Shown: piece after piece, positions 17,340 to 25,412 of the stretch
Layout: each line of letters starts with the position of its first letter
Position numbering within the stretch: the first letter of the stretch is position 1
DNA from: an uncultured Bacilli bacterium
Lineage (GTDB): Bacteria > Bacillota_I > Bacilli_A > RF39 > UBA660
Assembly: GCA_947632715.1 (NCBI GenBank)
Contig: CANRQF010000009.1
Location: 1 to 33,512, forward strand
Reading direction: 5' to 3'
DNA: 33,512 bases
Program-made: the position numbers and the translations under genes
Notes under the pieces: model-generated
The model's input: only the letters and a program-made list of their open reading frames with translations
Told to the model about the DNA's origin: nothing
The model's database searches: none

Positions 17340-17367
17340 TATTCTAGCTTAGTATTATCTTTTTTTA
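17313..17367 (+). terminator. Rho-independent terminator after the SleB-like gene
   Basis: Nested GATAATACT..CTAGAAT..ATTCTAG..AGTATTATC then TTTTTTT. Confidence 0.8.
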
Positions 17368-17412
17368 GCAGAAATAATAATTCTGAATATATTATAAATG
17401 TAAGGAGTGTTT

Positions 17413-18414
17413 ATGAAAAGAAAAATTACATTTAGTTTATTAGCAATTATTATTTTAATTATAATTGGATTAATATCCGGTTTGTTTTTTAAAAAAGATA
17501 CTAAAGATAATGATTTAACTACTATTAAAGTTTCTGAAGTAACTCATAGTATTTTTTATACACCTTTTTATGTAGCTATTGAAAAAGGTTATTTTAAAGA
17601 TGAAGGTATTAATATTGATTTAATGCTTGTAAGTGGTAGTGATAATGTTGCTGCTTCCGTTTTATCAAACGATACAGAAGTTGGGTTAGCTGGTCCTGAG
17701 TCTGCCACTTATGTTTATTTAGGTAAAGAAAAAGACTATTTACAAGTTTTTGCTGGACTTACTAAACGAGATGGACAATTTATTATATCAAGAATATCAA
17801 GAGATAAAAAAGAATTTGCATGGGCTGATTTAATAGGAAAAGAAATATTAATTGGCAGAAAAACTGGTATGCCTGGTTTAAGTTTCTTAAGAGCATTACA
17901 AAATGAAGGTATTAATATAAATGATGTTAATATTAATGAATCTGTGGAATTTGCTGAATTATCTGGAGCTTTTTTAGCAGGTGAAGGAGACTTTGTTAAT
18001 TTATTTGAACCACTTGCCTCAAAATTAGAGCAAAATAAAAATGGCTATGTTGTTACAAGTGTAGGAGCATCATCTGATGATTTTCCTTATACCGCATTTT
18101 ATGCTAGAAAAAGTTATATTGAAAATAATAAAGAATTATTAAAAAAATTTAGTAAGGCCATAGATAAAGGTATTAAATATACATTAGATAATGATGGTAG
18201 TACAATTGCTAAAGATATTCAAAAACAATTTAGTGATACATCTATAGAAGATTTAAGTTTAATGATTAATAGATATAAAGAAGCAGATGTTTGGTTAGAT
18301 AATCCTTTTGTCGAAGAAGACTTCTTTAATACATTAATTACTTTACTTGAAGAAAACGGATTGATAAAAGAAAAAGTTAATTATAATGATTTAGTTAATA
18401 ATATGTATGAATAA
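17413..18414 (+). CDS. ABC transporter substrate-binding protein (NMT1/SsuA/ThiY-like)
   Basis: Signal anchor; IKVSEVTHSIFYTPFYVAIEKGYFKDEGINIDLMLVSGSDNVAASVLSNDTEVGLAGPES. Confidence 0.88.
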   Translation: MKRKITFSLLAIIILIIIGLISGLFFKKDTKDNDLTTIKVSEVTHSIFYTPFYVAIEKGYFKDEGINIDLMLVSGSDNVAASVLSNDTEVGLAGPESATYVYLGKEKDYLQVFAGLTKRDGQFIISRISRDKKEFAWADLIGKEILIGRKTGMPGLSFLRALQNEGININDVNINESVEFAELSGAFLAGEGDFVNLFEPLASKLEQNKNGYVVTSVGASSDDFPYTAFYARKSYIENNKELLKKFSKAIDKGIKYTLDNDGSTIAKDIQKQFSDTSIEDLSLMINRYKEADVWLDNPFVEEDFFNTLITLLEENGLIKEKVNYNDLVNNMYE

Positions 18415-18826
18415 TTTATTAGAAATTAAAGATTTAACAAAGAGTTACCACACGAAAGAAGGAGAAATACTAGCTATCAAAGATATTAGTTTTAATATAA
18501 ATAAAGGAGAAATAATATCGTTAGTAGGTCCTTCTGGGTGTGGTAAATCTACTCTTTTATCAATCATATGTGGACTTGATAAATTAGATAAAGGTATTAT
18601 AAAAAAAGATAAATATTTAAAAATAGGATATATGTTACAAAATGATGCTCTACTTCCCTACTTAACAATATATGAAAATTGTATTTTAGGTTTAAAAATC
18701 CAACATAATATAACTAAAGAAAGATTAGAATATGTTGAATATTTATTAAAATTATATAATTTAGATGAGTTTAAAAATAATTATCCTAGTAGTTTATCTG
18801 GTGGTATGAAGCAAAGAGTTGGATGA
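18407..18826 (+). pseudogene. Truncated ABC transporter ATP-binding protein (NitT/TauT/SsuB-like)
   Basis: Walker A GPSGCGKST, Q-loop QNDALLP, signature LSGGMKQRVG then TGA; Walker B, D-loop and H-loop absent; no permease follows. Confidence 0.88.
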
Positions 18827-18901
18827 ATACTGTATACACACAAAAATAGTAACAATTAAGTAAGTAACTTATAACTAAAAATAGAAAGATAGAGGTAAAA
18901 T

Positions 18902-19297
18902 ATGTTGTTAGATAATAATACAATTAAAGTAATAAATTTATTAGATATGTTTGATAATTTAAGTAATATAGATAAAATAAGACTCGCCATATATATTTTA
19001 GAAAATAAAAACTTTGATACTAATTTTAATATCAAAGATATAATTATTCTTTTAAAAGAAGTTTTAACAAAATTAGATCCGAATTATAGTAAGGTAATTG
19101 TTAATTTTGCTAAATATAAGCACTTATTACTTTTTTCAGCCAAGTATTTAGAGTTGAATTTAGAAGAAAAAAAGAAATTTACAATTGAGATGTTATTTAA
19201 TATCTATGAAACTGATTTTAATGATAAAAAAATCAATAAAATGATAAATAAACATTTATATATTTATGATTATTGTTATGTAGTTTTAAATAAATAA
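18902..19297 (+). CDS. Hypothetical protein, 131 aa
   Basis: ORF with RBS-like agaggt; no family recognised. Confidence 0.6.
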   Translation: MLLDNNTIKVINLLDMFDNLSNIDKIRLAIYILENKNFDTNFNIKDIIILLKEVLTKLDPNYSKVIVNFAKYKHLLLFSAKYLELNLEEKKKFTIEMLFNIYETDFNDKKINKMINKHLYIYDYCYVVLNK

Positions 19298-19301
19298 GTA
19301 A

Positions 19302-19332
19302 AATCCTAGTAGTCTATTCGATTACTAGGATT
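19302..19332. terminator. Hairpin between convergent genes, overlapping the stop codon of the large SipW-type-signal protein
   Basis: AATCCTAGTA ... TACTAGGATT. Confidence 0.6.
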
Positions 19333-21253
19333 CTTCACCTGGCAATTTTATTTCAAATGCTGTTGTAGGAGTCTTTCCATCTCCACTTTTTATTATAACA
19401 TCTTCACTCAAAGTAATAGTTGGTTTTACAGCAAAATCTAAATCGTAGTTTTCTTGAAATATACCTTGTGTGTTTACCTCAAATACTCCAATCATCGGGG
19501 AGTTACCATCACCATATGGAGTCATTGTAGCAGTCTTATAATCGTGTGTATCAGTTCCTCCTAATGGATATGCAAACAATTCACCAACAATTGGAAGTCC
19601 AACATAGCCAGTCCAAGTATTCGTTGTTTTTTCACAGTCTTTAGTAGTTTCAGAAGTGTCTGTTTTTTTACATATCGTATTTTTATAACTACCAATCCTG
19701 CTTCCATCTTCAGGTTTAAGTTGAGCAGGATTTACATAATAAGTATCTTCAACCAAATATTTTTTTATACCTTGTTCTTCAAGTTTATTAAGCCACGTAT
19801 TATTTAAATACGATAGCCAATAACTATCATTCTTTGAAGCAACAATTCTATCATATGCAATATTTGCACCAGCCTCTTTATCATATGTAAATTCCATACT
19901 ACCAAATTGTTTTAGCATAACACCATTTTCATCTGTGATATATTCAGCGCTTTTTAATTTAGTTACAGTTTTTCCATTAAGTTCATGAGTATTTACTATA
20001 CGATATAACATACCATTAATTGTAACAAGTTCTCCTGGAAGTCTTGTATTTATTTTATCTCCTTCTTTAGCTGCCGACTTATCATCTAGTAAAACAAAGG
20101 GATCCTCTTGTGTTCCATTACCACTAAATTTAATATCTGGTTTTAATATTACTACAGGACGAACTCCAAAAGCGGTATTTGGCACATCCCATCCTGTTAT
20201 GTCACCATTTTGTTGAATTCCATTAACAGCTTTAGCACCAGCACTAATATAGGAAGATAACCACCAACTATGTCCAAGACTTAAAAAATTATGCTCACCA
20301 TCACTGTACTGTCGTACCTTACTATATTCATAAGGATTTAACAAACCAACTGTAGCTTTTACCGTTTCAGGTGGTTCTCTCCAACACCAATCATAAAAAT
20401 AAGATATATCCCAACTAGCATTTTCTACTAATATATTTTCATGATTATATAAAGTGTCTAAAAAATCTTCATTTAACCATTGTTTTATATATGAATTATT
20501 AAATTTTGCATCTTGACCAAAGTTGATGGCCGATACAATATTTTCCGAAATCATTTTTATTGATCCATCATTTAATATTTCTGTTATTCTCCACATTTTT
20601 CCCGAATACCAAACATAATTAAAATCAACACATTCATTACTTCCTGTTAAATATTTATAGTAATGAGGTTCTGCAACCGGTGGAAAATAATCATCTGAAC
20701 ATTTCGTATCAGTTACATGTGGGTGAATCTCCGTGTCCATAAAAGAACAAGTTTTATTATCAGCAAGTTCTATCACATAATTTCCTAGCATACCAATGGT
20801 TACTACTATTTTAATTTCCTTTGTATATGGTTCTGTTACCTTTACAACAAGCGTAACACTACCACCGGTTTTCGTATTTTCTCCTTTTGGAGTTAATTTC
20901 AATTCAATATCTTCATCCTGTTTGGATGCTTCAATTGTTCCTGTTATTTGTTGTTCTAAAGTAAAAATATCATTTTCTTCTAGAGTTATGCTATACTTGG
21001 TTTGAAAAGAATTGTAATTATCTTCAACATAATTTTTAATATTCAAATTTACTGTTTGTACCCCTCTATTAACATAAATTCTATCCGTATTATTCTTAAC
21101 CTCAAAATAGAATGGATATGATGAAAATGTTGTATCATAACGCTTAGTTAATTTATATCTTGCATAAGTTTCACCACAATTTATTGCCAAAGCAATTGTA
21201 ATTAAAAATACTGTAAAAATTATAATTACTTGTTTCTTCTTCATTTTCATCAC
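19325..21253 (-). CDS. Large SipW-type-signal surface protein with two DUF6273-like modules
   Basis: 642 aa; signal ending GETYARYKLTKRYDTTFSSYPFYFEVKN; WRITEILNDGSIKMISEN...WWLSSYI...AFGVRPVVILKPDIKFSGNGTQEDPF and a second similar module. Confidence 0.8.
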   Translation of the reverse strand: MMKMKKKQVIIIFTVFLITIALAINCGETYARYKLTKRYDTTFSSYPFYFEVKNNTDRIYVNRGVQTVNLNIKNYVEDNYNSFQTKYSITLEENDIFTLEQQITGTIEASKQDEDIELKLTPKGENTKTGGSVTLVVKVTEPYTKEIKIVVTIGMLGNYVIELADNKTCSFMDTEIHPHVTDTKCSDDYFPPVAEPHYYKYLTGSNECVDFNYVWYSGKMWRITEILNDGSIKMISENIVSAINFGQDAKFNNSYIKQWLNEDFLDTLYNHENILVENASWDISYFYDWCWREPPETVKATVGLLNPYEYSKVRQYSDGEHNFLSLGHSWWLSSYISAGAKAVNGIQQNGDITGWDVPNTAFGVRPVVILKPDIKFSGNGTQEDPFVLLDDKSAAKEGDKINTRLPGELVTINGMLYRIVNTHELNGKTVTKLKSAEYITDENGVMLKQFGSMEFTYDKEAGANIAYDRIVASKNDSYWLSYLNNTWLNKLEEQGIKKYLVEDTYYVNPAQLKPEDGSRIGSYKNTICKKTDTSETTKDCEKTTNTWTGYVGLPIVGELFAYPLGGTDTHDYKTATMTPYGDGNSPMIGVFEVNTQGIFQENYDLDFAVKPTITLSEDVIIKSGDGKTPTTAFEIKLPGEES

Positions 21254-21262
21254 TTCCTATCT

Positions 21263-21790
21263 TTAAATATTTTTCTTTTCTTTTGGTTTTATTGAACTCA
21301 AAAATAAACATATTCCAAGTAGCATAAATAAAATTATAATTCCCATTGGTTTTTGAAAAAATAATATTACACGCCCTAAAAATGGTATTTTAAAACAATA
21401 TTTTCCTTCTACATTTTCTTTCTCTAATAACTCTTGATCTGTATCAGAATTTGCATCTCCTTTTGTAATGTAATATTCTTTACCATCTTCTTTATAGACT
21501 TCAAATACTCTATGGGTAATTACTGAATTTCCCTCTTTAAATGCTATAATATCATTTTCTTTTATTTCTTTTGCTTCTTTGACAAAAACAATATCCCCTT
21601 CATTTAATGTTGGTTTCATACTTCCTGTTAAAACAATAAAGTTTTTATATCCAAAAAAACTAGGTGTCTTATCTTTAAAAAATAATTTTTGAACTATAAT
21701 AAATGTACTATAAAGAGCAATAATTACTAAAAAAATCCAAAACATAACCTGTGATACTTTTTTAATCATTTTCATTTTAAGCATCACCAT
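21263..21790 (-). CDS. Signal peptidase I, SipW/ER type (second copy; exact start uncertain)
   Basis: IVLTGSMKPTLNEGDIVFVKEAKEIKENDIIAFKEGNSVITHRVFEV...YYITKGDAN, TM at each end; Ser/His-type active site. Confidence 0.9.
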   Translation of the reverse strand: MVMLKMKMIKKVSQVMFWIFLVIIALYSTFIIVQKLFFKDKTPSFFGYKNFIVLTGSMKPTLNEGDIVFVKEAKEIKENDIIAFKEGNSVITHRVFEVYKEDGKEYYITKGDANSDTDQELLEKENVEGKYCFKIPFLGRVILFFQKPMGIIILFMLLGICLFLSSIKPKEKKNI

Positions 21791-22304
21791 CCACTACTTG
21801 TATTGCAATTAAATCAATAGTAAGACTTATATCTTTACCAGCATATTCATAATTATTATCTTCTTTATCCCATTCAATTTTAATATGATACTTGGTTTTC
21901 ATCATCTCATCATAAGGTAATTCATATTCTTCTGTTCTTTTATCATCTAATAATTTTAATTCTTTACCATCTTTATCTGTTAAAGTAACTTTGACAGGTA
22001 TTTCTGAATCTAATGTTACCTTTAAATAATATTTCATTAAAACTTCATTTGTCTTATTATCTTTATCATAATTACTAACAAAGAAATCTGATTCATCTAC
22101 ATCTCCAGGTAACATTTTTTTATTTGTATAAGTAAATGTTGGATTATCCAAACTAATAATAGGTATAGCCACTATATCTTCTGCTTTACCTTCAAGCTCT
22201 CCCATATATCTACTGGAAGTAACATTAAAAGTAAATAAGAATAAAATACTTATACTAAATACTAATAAAATACAAGGTTTCTTTTTTAATTTATACTTTT
22301 TCAT
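21777..22304 (-). CDS. TasA/camelysin-like SipW-type-signal protein
   Basis: Signal then FNVTSSRYMGELEGKAEDIVAIPIISLDNPTFTYTN; C-terminal YHIKIEWDKEDNNYEYAGKDISLTIDLIAIQVVDGDA. Confidence 0.75.
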   Translation of the reverse strand: MKKYKLKKKPCILLVFSISILFLFTFNVTSSRYMGELEGKAEDIVAIPIISLDNPTFTYTNKKMLPGDVDESDFFVSNYDKDNKTNEVLMKYYLKVTLDSEIPVKVTLTDKDGKELKLLDDKRTEEYELPYDEMMKTKYHIKIEWDKEDNNYEYAGKDISLTIDLIAIQVVDGDA

Positions 22305-22322
22305 TGTTACCTCCTTAACTTT

Positions 22323-22913
22323 TTAATTTATCTTTTGTTTTACAATAACCAAAATGTTCATATCTTTATTGTCGTAAATATCTATATCTGGATTTAATAT
22401 TTCATCTTGTTCATCCCAATACCAATATACTTTTATATTTATTTTGTCAGCATCTGTGAAACCAGTTTCTGTCGTTGGAAGAAGTAAATCATTTTTTGCT
22501 ATATTTCCATCTGTTATATCATAATGTGTTTTACCATCATTTACAGTAAAATATTCTAATTTAAAATCCTCATCTAATTCCTCTAACATAAATTTAATTT
22601 CATATTCTAAACTTACCTCTGTACCATCTGGATTTATTGTAAATTCAAAATATCCTCTACTATTTGGTGCTATTTTTCCTTTTGCAAAAGTTTTTGAATC
22701 ATTAAAATCAAACTTAATCGGTGTGCCATCTGTAACATCTATATCATTTACTGATACATTAAACTTTGCTATATCTATACCACCTATTCCTATCGATGTT
22801 TCAACATATCTTGATAAGGTGTAACTTGCCACAAAGAGAACACATACGATTGTATAAAATATCAAAAAGTTTTTAACTCGTTTTTTTAATCTATATCTTC
22901 TTCTTGTAGCCAC
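22323..22913 (-). CDS. TasA/camelysin-like SipW-type-signal protein
   Basis: SYTLSRYVETSIGIGGIDIAKFNVSVNDID; GKIAPNSRGYFEFTINPDGTEVSLEYEIKF; NIKVYWYWDEQDE. Confidence 0.8.
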   Translation of the reverse strand: MATRRRYRLKKRVKNFLIFYTIVCVLFVASYTLSRYVETSIGIGGIDIAKFNVSVNDIDVTDGTPIKFDFNDSKTFAKGKIAPNSRGYFEFTINPDGTEVSLEYEIKFMLEELDEDFKLEYFTVNDGKTHYDITDGNIAKNDLLLPTTETGFTDADKINIKVYWYWDEQDEILNPDIDIYDNKDMNILVIVKQKIN

Positions 22914-22933
22914 TTATTACACCTTCTTTCTTT

Positions 22934-23698
22934 TTAATACCCAGAAGCTGTAATTTTTAACTCTAATTTATAATTAGAATTGATATTTGTACCTACTTCT
23001 GTATCATTACTTGATTCAAACCACTTCCAGTCTAATGTATAAACATCATAAGTATTTGCAGCAAGACCAATATTTTCTTGTTTTAATTCTTCATAAGTTA
23101 ACCATTCATCATCACTTCCTGCTACATATACACCATTTAATTTCAAACGATATTTCATGTTGATATTATATTTGTTATCTTCAAACAAATCTAAATCATA
23201 TTTTATATTAAATTCATTATTGTTTCTTATTACAAATTGATAAGAATTTTCACTTGCTGGAGCAATCTTGTTATCAACAACATAATAAGCTGAGTTAGTA
23301 AAAATATGAAGTTGGGTAGCTTGCGAATATCCTGTTTGTTCATCAAATACTTCTACACCATCTTTATCTTCTGGCGTAGTAGGAGTATTTTGATTATCAC
23401 TACTAGATCCTCCACTTGTATTTCCTCCTGTATTTACAGAACTACCTCCATTATTATTTGAATTACCACCAGTATTGTTATTGCAATTATTACAGCTACC
23501 ATTATTACAATTACAATTATTATCACAATCTTTTTTGAAGATAATATCAAAAATATCTACATTACCTGTTGGAATTTTTGGTTTATGGTCGATAAATCCT
23601 ATATTTCTAACAAGTAAAAAGATAATAATAATTAAGGCGATAAGGATTAATAGCATTACGATAAAGTTTTTTTCATTCTTTTTTTCTTGCTTATTCAT
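22934..23698 (-). CDS. Membrane-anchored protein: TM, Cys cluster, Gly/Asn/Ser linker, TasA-like beta domain
   Basis: TM FIVMLLILIALIIIIFLLVRNIGF; KKDCDNNCNCNNGSCNNCNNNTGG; DNKIAPASENSYQFVIRNNNEFNIKYDLDLFED...YTLDWKWFESSND. Confidence 0.75.
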   Translation of the reverse strand: MNKQEKKNEKNFIVMLLILIALIIIIFLLVRNIGFIDHKPKIPTGNVDIFDIIFKKDCDNNCNCNNGSCNNCNNNTGGNSNNNGGSSVNTGGNTSGGSSSDNQNTPTTPEDKDGVEVFDEQTGYSQATQLHIFTNSAYYVVDNKIAPASENSYQFVIRNNNEFNIKYDLDLFEDNKYNINMKYRLKLNGVYVAGSDDEWLTYEELKQENIGLAANTYDVYTLDWKWFESSNDTEVGTNINSNYKLELKITASGY

Positions 23699-23736
23699 CT
23701 ATATTTATCACCACTTTCCCTTTTCAATTAAAGCCC

Positions 23737-23789
23737 CCAGTAAAGATTATAAAAATCTTATAAACTTTACTGGAAGTTTTAAAACTTCC
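23737..23789 (-). promoter_or_regulatory. Stem-loop pair 3' of the first TasA-like gene
   Basis: CCAGTAAAG...CTTTACTGG arms plus the perfect palindrome GGAAGTTTTAAAACTTCC directly after the stop. Confidence 0.65.
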
Positions 23790-23795
23790 ATAGTT

Positions 23796-24446
23796 TTATG
23801 CTCCAGCAGGAGAATAGCTCTCTCCTTCAATATGTTGTACAGCATAAAGAGTAATAGGAACTTTTAAGTTTGATTCAGTACCATACGCATATTTTCCACC
23901 AGCTGTGTCTGATGTGACTTTTTCATCATTTTTATTGTCCCATGTAACTGTTACAGTTAATGTAAGAGTATCTGCTTCTTCAAAAGCTTTACCTTCTGGC
24001 AATTTTACTACAAAAGGGGCAGTTTGATCTCCATTTTGAGTAAATTCATCAGTTATTTTTCCGTTTCCTTTTACTGAAACTTTTGTTGTAATTGATTCAG
24101 AATCTATACCAAAAGATGACAATCTGCTTTTCAATTGAGAATCATCAATTTTAGAGAAAATATCAACGGATACTTCGGTACCAGTTAAATTCAATGTCAT
24201 AGTACCTGTTGCAGTATATGAAGGGGCAATTTTTCCGTCAACAACATGGTCGCTATGCGTTGGACTTAGAGTTAACTCGAAAGGTTGACCTACACCACCT
24301 AATGCAACATTCCATTTTGCAACATCAACTGACGCATCACCAGTAAACTCACTTGCATATCTTGCATAAGTTCCTCCTACAAAGAATAGTGAAACTGCAA
24401 ATAACATAGCTACTGCCATTACTGATACTACTGTTTTCTTTTTCAT
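23796..24446 (-). CDS. TasA-like major fibre subunit candidate
   Basis: RBS ggaggtgag before MKKKTVVSVMAVAMLFAVSLFFVGGTYARYASEFTGDASVDVAKWNVALGG; SipW-type signal. Confidence 0.85.
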   Translation of the reverse strand: MKKKTVVSVMAVAMLFAVSLFFVGGTYARYASEFTGDASVDVAKWNVALGGVGQPFELTLSPTHSDHVVDGKIAPSYTATGTMTLNLTGTEVSVDIFSKIDDSQLKSRLSSFGIDSESITTKVSVKGNGKITDEFTQNGDQTAPFVVKLPEGKAFEEADTLTLTVTVTWDNKNDEKVTSDTAGGKYAYGTESNLKVPITLYAVQHIEGESYSPAGA

Positions 24447-24478
24447 TATCTCACCTCCTCGTACAATAAATTTTTGGG

Positions 24479-24532
24479 AATAATATTCTAGAATATTATT
24501 TTCTATATATAAAAGGATTCCCACCTTTTATA
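24479..24532 (-). promoter_or_regulatory. Hairpin plus 22-bp perfect palindrome between sipW and the TasA-like gene
   Basis: TATAAAAGG-attccca-CCTTTTATA (24508-24532) and AATAATATTCTAGAATATTATT (24479-24500). Confidence 0.7.
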
Positions 24533-24550
24533 CCGATTTAATTAATAAGG

Positions 24551-25192
24551 TTATTTTTCTTCCTTATTTTCTTTTTGGCGTTCTAATTCTCGTTGCCTTT
24601 TAAATTCTTCAAATTCTAATCTATCTTTTTCATCTTCTTTTCTATATTTTTTGTCATCTCTTCTGCTGACTATATATAGCCATAATAAACCGATTACTAA
24701 AATTACTAATAAAACAATAAATAAACCTATTGGCTTTTGCATGAACATCAAGAAATTCCCAGCTCCTGCAATTCTACCAACATACAAACCTTCAACATCT
24801 TCCATAGCTACTAAATTTTTATCATTTGCGTTGTTAGCATCACCTTTCGTTTGAAAGAATTGTTTACCATCTTCAAAAACAATATCAACAATTCTGTGAG
24901 TTGTAACTGTGTCTGCCTCGTTTCTAAATGCTATAACATCATTTTTCTTTAAAGTAGTTGTATCTACCATTTTTACAAATACTAAATCCCCTGTATGTAT
25001 TGAAGTTTCCATAGAACCTGATAATACTATCATAGGCTTATAGCCAAATACATCTGGTACTTTTGCTGGATCGGTGTTTGCTTTATACATAATTATTCCA
25101 GCTATTAGTAAAATTATAAATGCAAAGGAAAAGAAAATTATTTTACATACTTTGCCAACAATTCCCTTTTTATTTTGCTTATTCTTTTTCAT
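24551..25192 (-). CDS. sipW: Signal peptidase I, SipW/ER type, with charged C-terminal tail
   Basis: IVLSGSMETSIHTGDLVFVK...DVIAFRNEADTVTTHRIVDI...FFQTKGDANNANDKN; TM at each end. Confidence 0.92.
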   Translation of the reverse strand: MKKNKQNKKGIVGKVCKIIFFSFAFIILLIAGIIMYKANTDPAKVPDVFGYKPMIVLSGSMETSIHTGDLVFVKMVDTTTLKKNDVIAFRNEADTVTTHRIVDIVFEDGKQFFQTKGDANNANDKNLVAMEDVEGLYVGRIAGAGNFLMFMQKPIGLFIVLLVILVIGLLWLYIVSRRDDKKYRKEDEKDRLEFEEFKRQRELERQKENKEEK

Positions 25193-25215
25193 GTTACCTC
25201 CCTTTAAGCAAGATT

Positions 25216-25237
25216 TGGAATAAAGTTTTATACTTTA
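25216..25237 (+). repeat. Left copy of 22-bp inverted repeat (candidate recombination site)
   Basis: TGGAATAAAGTTTTATACTTTA; perfect reverse complement of 26571-26592. Confidence 0.95.
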
Positions 25238-25268
25238 TTCTTACATCTACCTACTATTATCAAATAAA

Positions 25269-25274
25269 ATTATA
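25269..25274 (-). promoter_or_regulatory. Candidate -10 (TATAAT) of the sipW-tasA operon
   Basis: Minus strand TATAAT about 77 nt upstream of the sipW ATG; -35 not convincing. Confidence 0.4.
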
Positions 25275-25412
25275 ACATATTTCGACAAATTTTAACACTA
25301 CTTTTATGTAAAAAAGTTTAAAAACGAATTAAATTTGTCAAAAAAGATACAAAATCAACTGTTTATAGCAGTCAGAATTTAAGTCTTAAAATAGTAAAGA
25401 AAGGAGGAAAAT

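Noticed and set aside
17340-17412. Possible TPP riboswitch upstream of the THI5/NMT1-like substrate-binding protein
   Set aside because: Intergenic region is too short and holds only the upstream gene's terminator and an RBS; no THI-box motif seen.
23475-23867. 130-aa plus-strand ORF overlapping the SipW operon
   Set aside because: Antisense to two well-supported TasA-like genes; composition reflects the reverse of an Asn/Cys-rich region.
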